19,911 nucleotides of DNA from CAZYPH01 sp964649095 (lineage in GTDB: Bacteria; Bdellovibrionota; UBA1018; UBA923): assembly GCA_964649095.1 (NCBI GenBank), contig CAZYPH010000034.1:1-19911 (forward strand), written 5' to 3'. The notes under the pieces were generated by a model that searched no databases, was not told the origin of the DNA, and saw nothing but the letters and a program-made list of their open reading frames with translations. This document shows positions 6,092 through 14,408 of the stretch, piece by piece. Both the position numbers and the translations under genes were made by a program. Position 1 is the first letter of the stretch; every line of letters starts with the position of its first letter.

Positions 6092-7063
6092 TTAATTTAC
6101 AGGAGCAGATCTGCTTGGAGCAGGCCGAGTGTTATTCGATGCGCTCTCTTCGCTACTCGCGTCTTGTGTTCGGCCAATACTGATCGCAGTGTCACTGCCG
6201 CCGACAATTAGTTGCTCTGTCGCAGCTGGGGCATTTCGCGGGTCGGTGAGGCCAGACGTCAAACGATCGAATCCTCGCTCCAATGATCGAGTAGCTCTGC
6301 CTGTAGTACGCTCCGCGTTGCGTAGAGCTCTTTCCGCATTCCGTTCGGCTCGTCGCACTGCTCTGTCGGATGCTGGATTATTAATTGCCCGAATAGCCCG
6401 GTTTGCATCACGCGTAGCTCTTTCAGCACTCCTCTCGGCACGCTGTGCAGCGCGGCTGGAAGTAGTTCTTGTTGTTTGGCGTCCACCGTTCAGGGCGCGG
6501 TCAGCGTTGGCTTGGGCTTCTCGAGCAATACGGTCGGCTTCGGCATCGGTCATAGTAGTGGCGCCCCCGCTCACACGTGTGGCATTGCGTGCAACTACCT
6601 GAGCCCCTCTAGTCGCTGCATTCAGAGACTCAGCACTCGGTGCGTACAGTTGACTGTTTGCAGTCGCTGGTCGAGGATTTACGCGTCGTAAGAACGCTGC
6701 TTGGAATGTCGGGTTTTCGCGATATTGCTGCCGCATTTGCTCGGGAGCATTATGGAGATAGTTGCCAATGGCCTCAGCCCTCTCCGCATAACGAGCGCAG
6801 CCCTCGCTCTGTAGATCTGTGATGCCGTGCTGTTGGCACAGAGTGTTGTGAACTTGGTTGATCAAACTATTGCGCTGGGTATTCTGTTGAGGCTCTGGGT
6901 TAAGCGGAATGGAGGGCCGCTGAGGCTGGATCTGCATATTCTGCGCAAAACAAACCCGACCAGACATACCACCATTAATCACCGAAGCAAAAACACCCAC
7001 ACTCAATAAAACAGTCCACCGCATGTGTTTTGTGAATTTCGACTTAACCTTGGTTTTCAACAT
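6092..7063 (-). CDS. Secreted Arg/Ala-rich protein of unknown function with paired cysteines
   Basis: No named family is recognised. The 323-aa product has a basic n-region (KTKVKSKFTKHMR), a hydrophobic core at about 17-32 and a likely cleavage after CFA (residue 40). The mature protein starts with a Pro/Gln-rich linker. Next comes SLINQVHNTLCQQHG with Cys76 and Cys89, the same C-x12-C spacing as the neighbour at 5129-6040. The centre is rich in Arg, Ala and Glu: residues 204-226 and 234-256 form two copies of a 30-residue-spaced repeat with RAERxAERA cores, probably a long charged helix. The C-terminus is Ser/Asn/Pro-rich. The start at 7063 has a good SD (AAGGGG, seven-nt spacing). It heads a minus-strand cluster that continues through 5129-6040 to mtnN. 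Confidence 0.75.
   Translation of the reverse strand: MLKTKVKSKFTKHMRWTVLLSVGVFASVINGGMSGRVCFAQNMQIQPQRPSIPLNPEPQQNTQRNSLINQVHNTLCQQHGITDLQSEGCARYAERAEAIGNYLHNAPEQMRQQYRENPTFQAAFLRRVNPRPATANSQLYAPSAESLNAATRGAQVVARNATRVSGGATTMTDAEADRIAREAQANADRALNGGRQTTRTTSSRAAQRAERSAERATRDANRAIRAINNPASDRAVRRAERNAERALRNAERTTGRATRSLERGFDRLTSGLTDPRNAPAATEQLIVGGSDTAISIGRTQDASSEESASNNTRPAPSRSAPVN
6296..6454 (-). repeat. Degenerate 90-bp-spaced internal repeat within the Arg-rich secreted protein
   Basis: Residues 204-226 (6386-6454) and 234-256 (6296-6364) align without gaps: 15 of 23 residues are identical, including both RAER and AERA blocks. The offset is exactly 30 residues (90 nt). The DNA copies also remain similar, for example GCGTAGaGCTCTTTC against GCGTAGCTCTTTC on the plus strand, which suggests internal duplication rather than only composition. 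Confidence 0.6.
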
Positions 7064-7337
7064 AATCTACCCCTTACCCAAAAGTGTAGAGCATGGGGTA
7101 GGTCGGCTAGTAAAAAAAATCGTGTCTTTTATAATTATAATTTATTTATAAATATTAATTATTTACTGATGGCTGTATAAAAAATCAACACAATCCTGTC
7201 TGCTTTTTAAACAAGTCAAACGTTTCATTTGAAATCGATTTTAAAATACTTCTTTCTAAAGTTACTGCTTAAGTTCTCTGCCAAATGCCCGATAGAACTA
7301 GAGAGTTAGTAAAACTAAAAAAGTTGGGTATTCAATT
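7064..7337. other. Divergent intergenic region, AT-rich, no gene seen
   Basis: These 274 nt separate divergent genes (ATG at 7063 minus, ATG at 7338 plus). No convincing ORF or RNA gene is visible. About 7127-7165 is almost pure A/T and includes overlapping TATAAT hexamers: plus strand at 7130-7135 and 7136-7141, minus strand at 7134-7139. A minus-strand TATAAT some 70 nt before 7063 is a plausible -10 for the secreted-protein cluster, but no good -35 (TTGACA-like) accompanies it. Nearer the plus gene, only weak elements are seen. The region probably holds both promoters, perhaps with an UP-like AT tract. Confidence 0.4.
7067..7101 (-). promoter_or_regulatory. Possible SD-sequestering stem upstream of the 6092-7063 gene
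   Basis: CTACCCC (7067-7073) and GGGGTAG (7095-7101) are exact reverse complements 21 nt apart. On the minus-strand mRNA the 5' arm would be CUACCCC and the 3' arm GGGGUAG, and the 3' arm contains the SD just before the AUG at 7063. Pairing could restrict initiation. Seven base pairs with a 21-nt loop is modest and may be coincidental. Confidence 0.35.
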
Positions 7338-8162
7338 ATGCCACGAGGAATTAGTCATTCAAAAGCGCTTGAGCAGTTAAAATCACGAATTAGTTTATGG
7401 GGGAAAGTCCCACCCGTCCATACGTTAAAAGACCACTACCCACAAGTTTACGACTTAAATGAATTATATTTAATATATTTTGGTGCCTGTAATAACCAAG
7501 TGCCATTTGTCAGTTTGTTAAATCGCATTGTGGCCGTAGATTACTTCGAGCAACCGAAAGATTTTCGTGTGTATCAGTTTTCAAAACACATTCGTTCCGT
7601 GCGTGATTTACAAGAACAGCGCCCAGAACGATGCGATCATTTGGCGCATCTGCACGTCGCAAATTATATTTCAAGTTTAGAGTTTCCACGCCGTTTCTCA
7701 AAAGAACTTTCGCCTTTAAAGCTACCTGTGTTGGTAAAACGTCTATTTGAAGTGCTTGTACGTTCACAGCGTATGACGGCTCTTGCATTTGGTCAGGAGC
7801 TATCTATAGCGCAGTTAAAACAGATTCTATTTACTGTGGTAGGGCCAGAATCTGAACGAAAGAAAATTTTAGAAGACCCCACTTTTCAAGTGAACGACGA
7901 CGAGCTTGCTAAGTTCTTAGTGCAGGAGTGGAGTGCGCGATGTGCCGTTTACACTAGTGAAGATTTTCGTGTATCCGCTCAAACAGGTTTTGCCGACGCG
8001 CCGATGCGATGGTTTCTAAACGATTGTGTGTTGGCTGCGAGAAACTATTGGATCACACAATGTATTAACAATGCCCAACACGACGCCTTGGCCGAAAAAC
8101 TGAAAAACAAAATCCAAGATGCGTTAGCAGAAAAAACGGCAGCGGCAAAAAAAGCGGGGTAA
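7338..8162 (+). CDS. Hypothetical cytoplasmic protein, 274 aa
   Basis: I cannot assign this protein to a family. There is no signal peptide and no membrane segment. The sequence is mixed and mostly helical in appearance, with many aromatic and basic residues (YLIYFGACNN, FRVYQFSKHIRSVRDLQ, LPVLVKRLFEVLVRSQ, MRWFLNDCVLAARNYW). The C-terminal 30 residues are a charged Lys/Ala/Glu helix ending AAAKKAG. Codon use resembles its neighbours, and the opposite-strand frame is clearly less protein-like, so it is likely a real gene. The ATG at 7338 has only a weak SD (GGG about ten nt upstream). It stands alone, between the AT-rich divergent region and convergent trpS, so context gives no functional clue. 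Confidence 0.7.
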   Translation: MPRGISHSKALEQLKSRISLWGKVPPVHTLKDHYPQVYDLNELYLIYFGACNNQVPFVSLLNRIVAVDYFEQPKDFRVYQFSKHIRSVRDLQEQRPERCDHLAHLHVANYISSLEFPRRFSKELSPLKLPVLVKRLFEVLVRSQRMTALAFGQELSIAQLKQILFTVVGPESERKKILEDPTFQVNDDELAKFLVQEWSARCAVYTSEDFRVSAQTGFADAPMRWFLNDCVLAARNYWITQCINNAQHDALAEKLKNKIQDALAEKTAAAKKAG

Positions 8163-8190
8163 TCGGCATCCGGCCTCAGGCGCCGTCGGC

Positions 8191-9183
8191 CTACGGTAAA
8201 AAACCAACCACGTCTTTTACGTGCCCTATTTTCTCTTCAGCTATGGCACGTGCCTTAGTTGCCGATTGCGTTAGTAGTTGCGCTAGTGTGGCCTGATCTT
8301 TCAAGTATTCTTCCGTTTTGTTTCGAATCGGTTCTACGCACGAAATAATAATGTCGGCGGTTTCAAGTTTAAGATGTCCGTATTGTTTGCCTTGATACTG
8401 ATCTGTTAGGGAATCGATTGTTTTACCTGTGATGGCAGACTGAATATTGAGCAAATTACTCACGCCGGGTTTGTCGTCGCGTACACAAATTTCAGAGCCA
8501 GAGTCGGTAACAGCACGTTTTAGCTTCTTGACAATGGTGTCGTTCGAGTCGTTTAGAAAAATAACGGCACTTGTATCGGTGTCTGATTTAGACATTTTTT
8601 CATTTGGCTTTTGTAAAGACATAATACGTGCACCCTGCGGCGCTACAAAAATATCCGGAATTCTAAATATATCTTTTTTATAATGACTGTTGAACCGCTC
8701 AGCTAAATCACGCGTGAGTTCTAGGTGTTGTTTTTGATCGGCGCCAACCGGCACAAGATGCGCGTCGTACAATAAAATATCGGCAGCCATAAGCACGGGG
8801 TACGTAAATAGGCCGCTACCAATGTGTTGGTGTTTAGCGCTTTTATCTTTAAATTGTGTCATGCGCGAGAGAGCACCCATCGAGGTCATCGTGCCCAATA
8901 TCCACGCGAGCTCAGTGTGTTGTGGTACCTGCGACTGTACAAAAACCAAACTTTTTGTCGGATCAATTCCGCACGCCAAATAAATCGCAGCACTTTCAAG
9001 CGTCTTTGCGCGCAATTGTTGCGGATCTTGCGGGACCGTAATCGAATGCAAATCGACAATACAAAACAAACATTCGTAGTCTTGCTCTTGCAGTCGAACC
9101 CATTGTTTTAACGCGCCGAGGTAGTTGCCCAGCATCAAAGAGCCTGAAGGTTGGACGCCCGAAAAAATACGTTTACGTGTCAT
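8191..9183 (-). CDS. trpS: Tryptophanyl-tRNA synthetase
   Basis: This class Ic aminoacyl-tRNA synthetase activates tryptophan with ATP and charges tRNA-Trp in the cytoplasm. From the ATG at 9183 the protein is 330 aa, close to the usual bacterial length (E. coli 334), and begins MTRKRIFSGVQPSGSLMLGN. An ATG at 9264 would add 27 residues that are not typical of the family. Visible elements are the HIGH-equivalent LGNYLG (about 18-23), the CIVDLHSIT strand, the GADQKQHLELTRDLAERFN helix that helps recognise tryptophan, and the KMSKS loop at about 196-200. The C-terminal helical anticodon-recognition region follows. The gene faces the TolC-RND operon divergently and converges on the unknown gene ending at 8162, with only 28 nt between the stops. 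Confidence 0.94.
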   Translation of the reverse strand: MTRKRIFSGVQPSGSLMLGNYLGALKQWVRLQEQDYECLFCIVDLHSITVPQDPQQLRAKTLESAAIYLACGIDPTKSLVFVQSQVPQHTELAWILGTMTSMGALSRMTQFKDKSAKHQHIGSGLFTYPVLMAADILLYDAHLVPVGADQKQHLELTRDLAERFNSHYKKDIFRIPDIFVAPQGARIMSLQKPNEKMSKSDTDTSAVIFLNDSNDTIVKKLKRAVTDSGSEICVRDDKPGVSNLLNIQSAITGKTIDSLTDQYQGKQYGHLKLETADIIISCVEPIRNKTEEYLKDQATLAQLLTQSATKARAIAEEKIGHVKDVVGFLP

Positions 9184-9298
9184 AGAATTTAGTTTTAGCT
9201 GAAATAGAGAATCTTTGTGAATGAGATTTTTCTGCAAAATTCGGGATTTATCGCCAGTACTCATCTAAAATTTTATTCCAGTAAAAAGGGCCATTTTT

Positions 9299-10627
9299 AT
9301 GTCGCATTTCATGTCGTCACGACGGCTAAGGCTTTTGAATCCGATAACTACGGTGCGATGGACCAAGTTTATCGTAATCGCGGCTGTTTTCTTTACCTAT
9401 TCCCTTTCTCCATTGTCCGCTTTTGGGGCGTCTGATGTATCAATTCAGACTCTTCACGATCTATTGAAAGAAGCTCAAAAAAGTTTTGAGACCGTTGCAC
9501 AAGGTAACGCTCGAGTAAGTGCAGCTGAAGCCACGACGCGTCAGGCCTGGGCGATGTTAATGCCTCAGATAAATTTAGGTGCGTCATATACAAGACTTGA
9601 TCGCCCTCCTGGGCCTGTTTCGCAGTTTAACTTGCCAGGGCGGCCCGAGGCTCGTTTGGTGTTGCGGCAACCGATTTTTCAAAGAGGGCAAGAGTATTAT
9701 CGACTGGCGCAGGCTGGCCTCAATGTCGAGGCTGCTCAGCAGCTGAAACGGGTGCAGGTTACGCAGCTGTTGATTCAAACTGTGGAGGCGTTTTTTCGGG
9801 CAAAAACGGCGGCTTTAGACGTAGAGTCTTTGCGTCGCCAGGTAGAATTAAGTCAAAAGCGGGTGTTGGAGCTGAAAAATAGAGAGCGTATTGGTCGCAC
9901 CCGTACGTCAGAATTGTTGGCGGCTAGTAGTGCCCTAGCAGGCTTAGAAGTGCAGCAATTAACAGCGCAGCGCAATAGCCAAATCGAAATAGAAAATATT
10001 TTTTATTTAACTAACTTGCGCCTAAAGCCGCAGCAAATTATCGATGCAAATGACGTTTTGCCTAGTCTGCCAGCTAATGCCGAGGCCTGGGTGCAAGCTT
10101 TGCCTCAGGTAAAAGAAGCACAGACGCGTTACGAGATTGCTGCAAATCAGCGCAAACAAACCCTTTTGGGCCATCTGCCGACTATCGACTTTACGGCCAA
10201 TTATTTTTTAAAACGTGTGGGTATTCTTGAGAACCAAAAGTGGGATTTTACGATCGCCCTTGATCTACCTCTGTTTCAGGGTGGTGGTGTGGTTTCGACA
10301 ACACGTGAAGCACTCGAACAAGAAAAGGTCGCTGAATTAGAGTTACAACGACTACGTCGAGAGTGGCTGAATACATACAATAAACTATATACACAGTTAA
10401 CGCAGCAGCAAACTGAGGTGACACTGTATGAGCGAGCTGTAAAACTCAATCAAGCCACAGTAAAAGCGCAAGAGGCTGACTTTCGTCAAGGTTTGGTTAC
10501 CAATCTAGATGTCTTGCAGAGTTTGCAGAGTCTGACAGAGAGCGAACGTGCGTACCATCGTGCGTTGTCTGAACTTGCCAATGTAAAGGCCACTATGGCT
10601 GTTTTACAAATGGATGAGGTGTTATGA
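9299..10627 (+). CDS. TolC-family outer-membrane efflux channel
   Basis: This 442-aa protein has a long basic n-region, a hydrophobic core (FIVIAAVFFTYSLSPLSAFG) and cleavage near residue 43. After cleavage comes the OEP repeat architecture: long amphipathic helices (SAAEATTRQAWAMLMPQINLGASYTR) and beta-barrel strands, then a second repeat beginning near PTIDFTANYFLKR and LDLPLFQGGG. The final helix contains the family-typical GLVTNLDVLQSLQSLTESERAY. It would form the trimeric channel that carries RND substrates across the outer membrane. The ATG at 9299 has an AAGGG eight nt upstream. The stop overlaps the RND start by 4 nt (ATGA), so the two are translationally coupled. No membrane-fusion (adaptor) gene accompanies them. 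Confidence 0.9.
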   Translation: MSHFMSSRRLRLLNPITTVRWTKFIVIAAVFFTYSLSPLSAFGASDVSIQTLHDLLKEAQKSFETVAQGNARVSAAEATTRQAWAMLMPQINLGASYTRLDRPPGPVSQFNLPGRPEARLVLRQPIFQRGQEYYRLAQAGLNVEAAQQLKRVQVTQLLIQTVEAFFRAKTAALDVESLRRQVELSQKRVLELKNRERIGRTRTSELLAASSALAGLEVQQLTAQRNSQIEIENIFYLTNLRLKPQQIIDANDVLPSLPANAEAWVQALPQVKEAQTRYEIAANQRKQTLLGHLPTIDFTANYFLKRVGILENQKWDFTIALDLPLFQGGGVVSTTREALEQEKVAELELQRLRREWLNTYNKLYTQLTQQQTEVTLYERAVKLNQATVKAQEADFRQGLVTNLDVLQSLQSLTESERAYHRALSELANVKATMAVLQMDEVL

Positions 10628-13600
10628 AACTACTCCCGAAAATTGCGATTGAACGGCCCGTGTTTGCATGGATGTTAATGTCGGCTCTTATTATTTTTGG
10701 CGCGATTTCATTTTTACGATTGGGTGTGAGTCAGCTGCCCGACGTAGATTTTCCGATCATCAATATCAGTATTGGGTGGGAGGGGGCGGCTCCCCAAGTC
10801 GTAGAAAGCGAGATCATCGACCCTGTTGAAGACGTCATGATGACGGTAGAAGGCATTAAGTCCATTGAAAGTCGTGCTCGTTTAGGAAGTGCATCGTTGA
10901 CGTTAGAGTTTGATCTGGATCGTCCACTTGATGCGGCGTTGCAAGATGTGCAGAGTAAACTATCTCAAGTGACGCGATTATTGCCGAAAGAAGTTGATCC
11001 ACCTGTAGTGTCTAAAACCAACCCAGAAGACCAGCCAATAATGTGGATTGCTTTTACCTCTGAAAAAACGCAACCCGATACACTGCGCACGATGATGGCT
11101 TTTGTGCGCGATCAAGTGAAACACCAGTTCACCACCGTAAAAGGCGTAGGTGAGGTGATGTTGGGGGGATATATCGATCCTGCGCTTCGAATTTGGGTCG
11201 ATCGTGAACGTCTTAATAAAAACCAGCTATCAGTTACCGATCTCATGGGTACGATACGTAATGAACATGCCGAGTTGCCATCGGGGCGCATTGAAGCCAG
11301 TGCGCAAGAGTTTAATGTGCGGTCGTTGGGCGAGGTGGTTGATCCACAAGAGATTAGTCGATTGGTGGTTCAGACTCGCGGCGGGCAACCAAACTTTAAA
11401 CGTTTAGTAGTTGGTGATGTAGCGCGTGTCGAAGACGGGCTTGCTGACGTGCGTCGTATTAGCCGTTCGCAAGAAACGCGAGCAATTGGATTAGGAATTA
11501 AAAAACAGCGTGGCACTAATGCTGTAGCGGTTGCGCACCTGATTCATACTAAAGTAGCTGAGATTAATAAGACCCTACCTCAGGGCATGCAACTTAACGT
11601 TGTATTTGATGGTACTCGTTTTATTGAGGAGAGCATCGGTGAGCTAAACTTTACTTTAATTCTAAGTGCCCTACTAACGGCCGTTGTGTGTTTGTTGTTT
11701 CTGGGGTCATTGTCGGCCACGTTTAACGTGGTGTTGGCTATTCCGACATCGGTTATCGGTACTTTTACGATACTACTTTTTTCGAGTTTTACTCTAAATA
11801 CATTTACTTTACTGGGGTTGAGTCTTGCGATTGGTATTGTCGTCGACGATGCCATCATGGTTTTAGAAAATATCGTACGGCATCGTGAAATGGGTAAGTC
11901 GCGTTATCAGGCGGCGCTAGACGGCTCACAAGAGATCACTTTTGCGGCTATGTCTGCCACCATTGCGATTGTCGCAATCTTTATACCTGTGGCGTTTATG
12001 CAGGGTGTGATTGGCAAGTTCTTTTATCAATTTGGAATCACGATGACGGCTGCTGTGCTGTTGTCTTTAGTTGAGGCGCTCACTTTAACGCCGATGCGTT
12101 GCGCGCAGTTTGTTGAAACCAAAGCCGATTTGGGCTGGATTTCAACCAAGTTTGACGCCGCCTTTAATAAATTAGAGAAATTATATATACAGCTTTTAGC
12201 TTGGTGTTTAGCTAGACCAAAAAAAATTATTCTAGCCTCGCTGCTTTTCTTCGCAGCGAGTTTGTTTGTCGTAAAATTTATTAAAAAGGAATTTCTACCG
12301 GCTCAAGACCAGGGCCGCTTTATGGTACGGGTGCAAACTAAAATGGGTTCGTCGTTAGAAGCTACGAATCAAAAAATGTTGATTATTGAAAAAATCGTAC
12401 GCGAGCACCCTACGGTAGAGCGCTATTTTTCATCGGTGGGTGGTTTTGGGGGTGGCGAAGTCAATACCGGTGTTTTGTTTGTTACGCTAAAACCTCCGAG
12501 CGTACGTAAAGTAGATCAGTTTGCTGTCATGGCCGATTTTAGAAAACTCTTGGCAAAAGTTGATGGTGCAAAAGTGACGCTTCAAGATTTATCGATGCGT
12601 GGGTTTACGGCGTCGCGAGGTTTTCCATTAGAGTTTTCCGTGCGTGGCAGTAATTGGGAAACACTTGCAGCCGCATCGCAGAAGCTCATGGCAGCGATTG
12701 AGGCCACCGGTCTCGTGACCGACATCGATTCGGATTACCAGTTAGGCCAATCTGAAGTGCAGGTTGTTCCGAATCGAGAGCGTGCTGTGGCAGCCGGAGT
12801 CTCCATTCAGGCTATTGGCGAGACTATTAACGCACTCATCGGCGGTGTTTTAGTGGGTAAATTTACTCGTGATGGTAGGCGCTATGATATTCGTATTCGC
12901 TTAGATGCCGATCAACGCATGCATGCACGAGATATTGAAAAACTCTATGTGCGTAACAATCGCGGCGAGTTGATTCGATTGGGGCAGGTTGTTGACATCA
13001 AAGAGCAGCCTGCTTTGCAGGTTATTACGCGGCGCGACCGCGAACGTTCGGTAAGTGTGTTTTCCAATTTAGCCCCACATGCTTCGCAAGCCGCCGTGAT
13101 AGCTAGAGTACAAGAGTTGGCTAAACAGCATTTGCCCGAGGGGTATCGCGTCGTAATGAGTGGCTCTAGTGAAACGTTTAAAGAATCGTTTCAGAGTTTG
13201 GTCTTTGCATTATTATTAGGTCTCGTCGTTTCGTACATGGTGCTCGCCTCACAGTTTAATAGTTTTATTGACCCGATTACGGTTCTGGTGGCCTTGCCGT
13301 TTTCGTTGTCTGGAGCTTTTTTTGCTCTATGGATGACGAACCAATCTATAAATATTTATAGTTTAATTGGATTGATTCTGTTGATGGGTATCGTAAAGAA
13401 AAACTCTATTCTTCTCGTCGACTTTACTAATCAAATGCGGGCGACAGGTGAGTCCGTGTTGCATTCACTTCAACATGCGTGCCCCGTGCGTTTACGGCCT
13501 ATTAGTATGACGTCGTTGGCTACGATTGTGGGGGCGATACCTCCGGCGTTAGCGATTGGCCCAGGGGCTGAGTCACGCATACCGATGGCCGTTACCGTCA

Positions 13601-13725
13601 TTGGTGGAGTTGCTTTGTCGACCGTGCTTACGTTGTTAGTGGTTCCCTGTGTTTATTTGGTCTTTTCTAGGGGTTCTAAGATCGATCGTATAACGGCGTC
13701 GGTGTCAGATAGATCTTCAAAATAG
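10624..13725 (+). CDS. RND efflux transporter, HAE-1 (AcrB/MexB-like) family
   Basis: This 1033-aa inner-membrane proton-driven exporter is normal length for AcrB-type proteins. It opens with the typical LPKIAIERPVFAWMLM first helix and LGVSQLPDVDFP. It carries two large periplasmic loops and twelve membrane segments. The proton-relay residues are present: Asp408-Asp409 in TM4 (AIGIVVDDAIMVLENI), and Lys926 in TM10 (GIVKKNSILLVDF), matching AcrB Asp407, Asp408 and Lys940. HAE-1 fits better than heavy-metal HME because TM4 is VVDDAIMVLEN. Substrate range cannot be read from sequence. It is translationally coupled to the upstream TolC gene. Its last 73 nt overlap the convergent HAD gene. Confidence 0.93.
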   Translation: MKLLPKIAIERPVFAWMLMSALIIFGAISFLRLGVSQLPDVDFPIINISIGWEGAAPQVVESEIIDPVEDVMMTVEGIKSIESRARLGSASLTLEFDLDRPLDAALQDVQSKLSQVTRLLPKEVDPPVVSKTNPEDQPIMWIAFTSEKTQPDTLRTMMAFVRDQVKHQFTTVKGVGEVMLGGYIDPALRIWVDRERLNKNQLSVTDLMGTIRNEHAELPSGRIEASAQEFNVRSLGEVVDPQEISRLVVQTRGGQPNFKRLVVGDVARVEDGLADVRRISRSQETRAIGLGIKKQRGTNAVAVAHLIHTKVAEINKTLPQGMQLNVVFDGTRFIEESIGELNFTLILSALLTAVVCLLFLGSLSATFNVVLAIPTSVIGTFTILLFSSFTLNTFTLLGLSLAIGIVVDDAIMVLENIVRHREMGKSRYQAALDGSQEITFAAMSATIAIVAIFIPVAFMQGVIGKFFYQFGITMTAAVLLSLVEALTLTPMRCAQFVETKADLGWISTKFDAAFNKLEKLYIQLLAWCLARPKKIILASLLFFAASLFVVKFIKKEFLPAQDQGRFMVRVQTKMGSSLEATNQKMLIIEKIVREHPTVERYFSSVGGFGGGEVNTGVLFVTLKPPSVRKVDQFAVMADFRKLLAKVDGAKVTLQDLSMRGFTASRGFPLEFSVRGSNWETLAAASQKLMAAIEATGLVTDIDSDYQLGQSEVQVVPNRERAVAAGVSIQAIGETINALIGGVLVGKFTRDGRRYDIRIRLDADQRMHARDIEKLYVRNNRGELIRLGQVVDIKEQPALQVITRRDRERSVSVFSNLAPHASQAAVIARVQELAKQHLPEGYRVVMSGSSETFKESFQSLVFALLLGLVVSYMVLASQFNSFIDPITVLVALPFSLSGAFFALWMTNQSINIYSLIGLILLMGIVKKNSILLVDFTNQMRATGESVLHSLQHACPVRLRPISMTSLATIVGAIPPALAIGPGAESRIPMAVTVIGGVALSTVLTLLVVPCVYLVFSRGSKIDRITASVSDRSSK

Positions 13726-14408
13726 TAGTCCGGATTTTGATTGCGAAGTTCTACCTGGCATACTCCCTTACCCGTACCCACAGCAATTGAACGGGCGTTA
13801 ATTGATTTGCCACAGTTTACGTCGTGAATAGTGTCGCCGATGATCACAATGTCTTTTTCCCTAAAATGCAGACCACACTCTTGGAGTGCGCGTTGCTGCG
13901 CTAAAAGCGGTAGTTGGTAACGATCGGGATTATCATCGCCAAAAACGCCCGCGAATCCAGAAAAATCAAAATGATGTTCGAGTCCAACACTGGCAAGCTT
14001 CGAAAGCGCCCCCCGTCTAACATTGCCTGTTAATAAACCAACTACAATACCCGCGTCTGTAAATTGTTTTAGTTTATCGAGCAACGTAGTGACGCCGGGT
14101 AGTACCGTGACTTCATGCTTTCTGGCACTGAGTAGTTCATCAGCGATTCCCAGATAGGTGTCGATAATCGCCTCGAGTTTACGGCGTAGCGCGGGGTCGT
14201 TGAGATCACCGTCAATCGACACTGATGTTTGCAAAATCTCAAAAGCAATTTGCAGATCGGTTTTCCCGTTAAACGATGTCTCAGGCATTACAAAACCAGG
14301 AAAGTGCACCTGCATGGCCTGATAAAAACTCTCCTTCCAAAGAGGGCCCCCATATAGAATGGTGCCGTCAATATCGAAGAGTGCTAATCGCTTGTGGGCT
14401 TTTATCAT
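13653..14408 (-). CDS. HAD-superfamily phosphatase, phosphoglycolate phosphatase-like
   Basis: This 251-aa cytoplasmic hydrolase has intact HAD motifs. Motif I is ALFDIDGTI with the nucleophile Asp12 and acid/base Asp14, motif II is GLLTGN (Thr127), and motif IV is IIGDTIHDVNCG (Asp192, Asp196) binding Mg2+. An alpha-helical cap lies between motifs I and II (residues about 20-100), as in subfamily I enzymes such as phosphoglycolate phosphatase or beta-phosphoglucomutase. The actual substrate cannot be assigned. Its ATG overlaps the stop of the upstream methyltransferase gene by 4 nt (ATGA), so it is the last gene of a three-gene minus-strand operon. The 3' end runs 73 nt into the RND gene on the other strand, which encodes the non-motif C-terminal tail. 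Confidence 0.87.
   Translation of the reverse strand: MIKAHKRLALFDIDGTILYGGPLWKESFYQAMQVHFPGFVMPETSFNGKTDLQIAFEILQTSVSIDGDLNDPALRRKLEAIIDTYLGIADELLSARKHEVTVLPGVTTLLDKLKQFTDAGIVVGLLTGNVRRGALSKLASVGLEHHFDFSGFAGVFGDDNPDRYQLPLLAQQRALQECGLHFREKDIVIIGDTIHDVNCGKSINARSIAVGTGKGVCQVELRNQNPDYYFEDLSDTDAVIRSILEPLEKTK

Noticed and set aside
6129..6602. 157-codon plus-strand open frame opposite the Arg-rich secreted protein
   Set aside because: It mirrors an Arg/Ala/Glu-rich gene, whose GC-biased codons leave the opposite strand open. The translation is Ser/Arg/Leu low-complexity without SD, whereas the minus frame has a signal peptide, SD and a related neighbour.
8163..8190. GC-rich hairpin as a terminator between the unknown gene and trpS
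   Set aside because: The possible stems (around GGCCTCAGGC and CCG...CGG) are short and bulged, and no U-tract follows them clearly on either strand.
9184..9264. 27-residue N-terminal extension of TrpS from the ATG at 9264
   Set aside because: The family begins at the MTRKRIFSGVQPSG equivalent. The extension is not TrpS-like, and the region is better explained as the divergent promoter shared with the TolC-RND operon.
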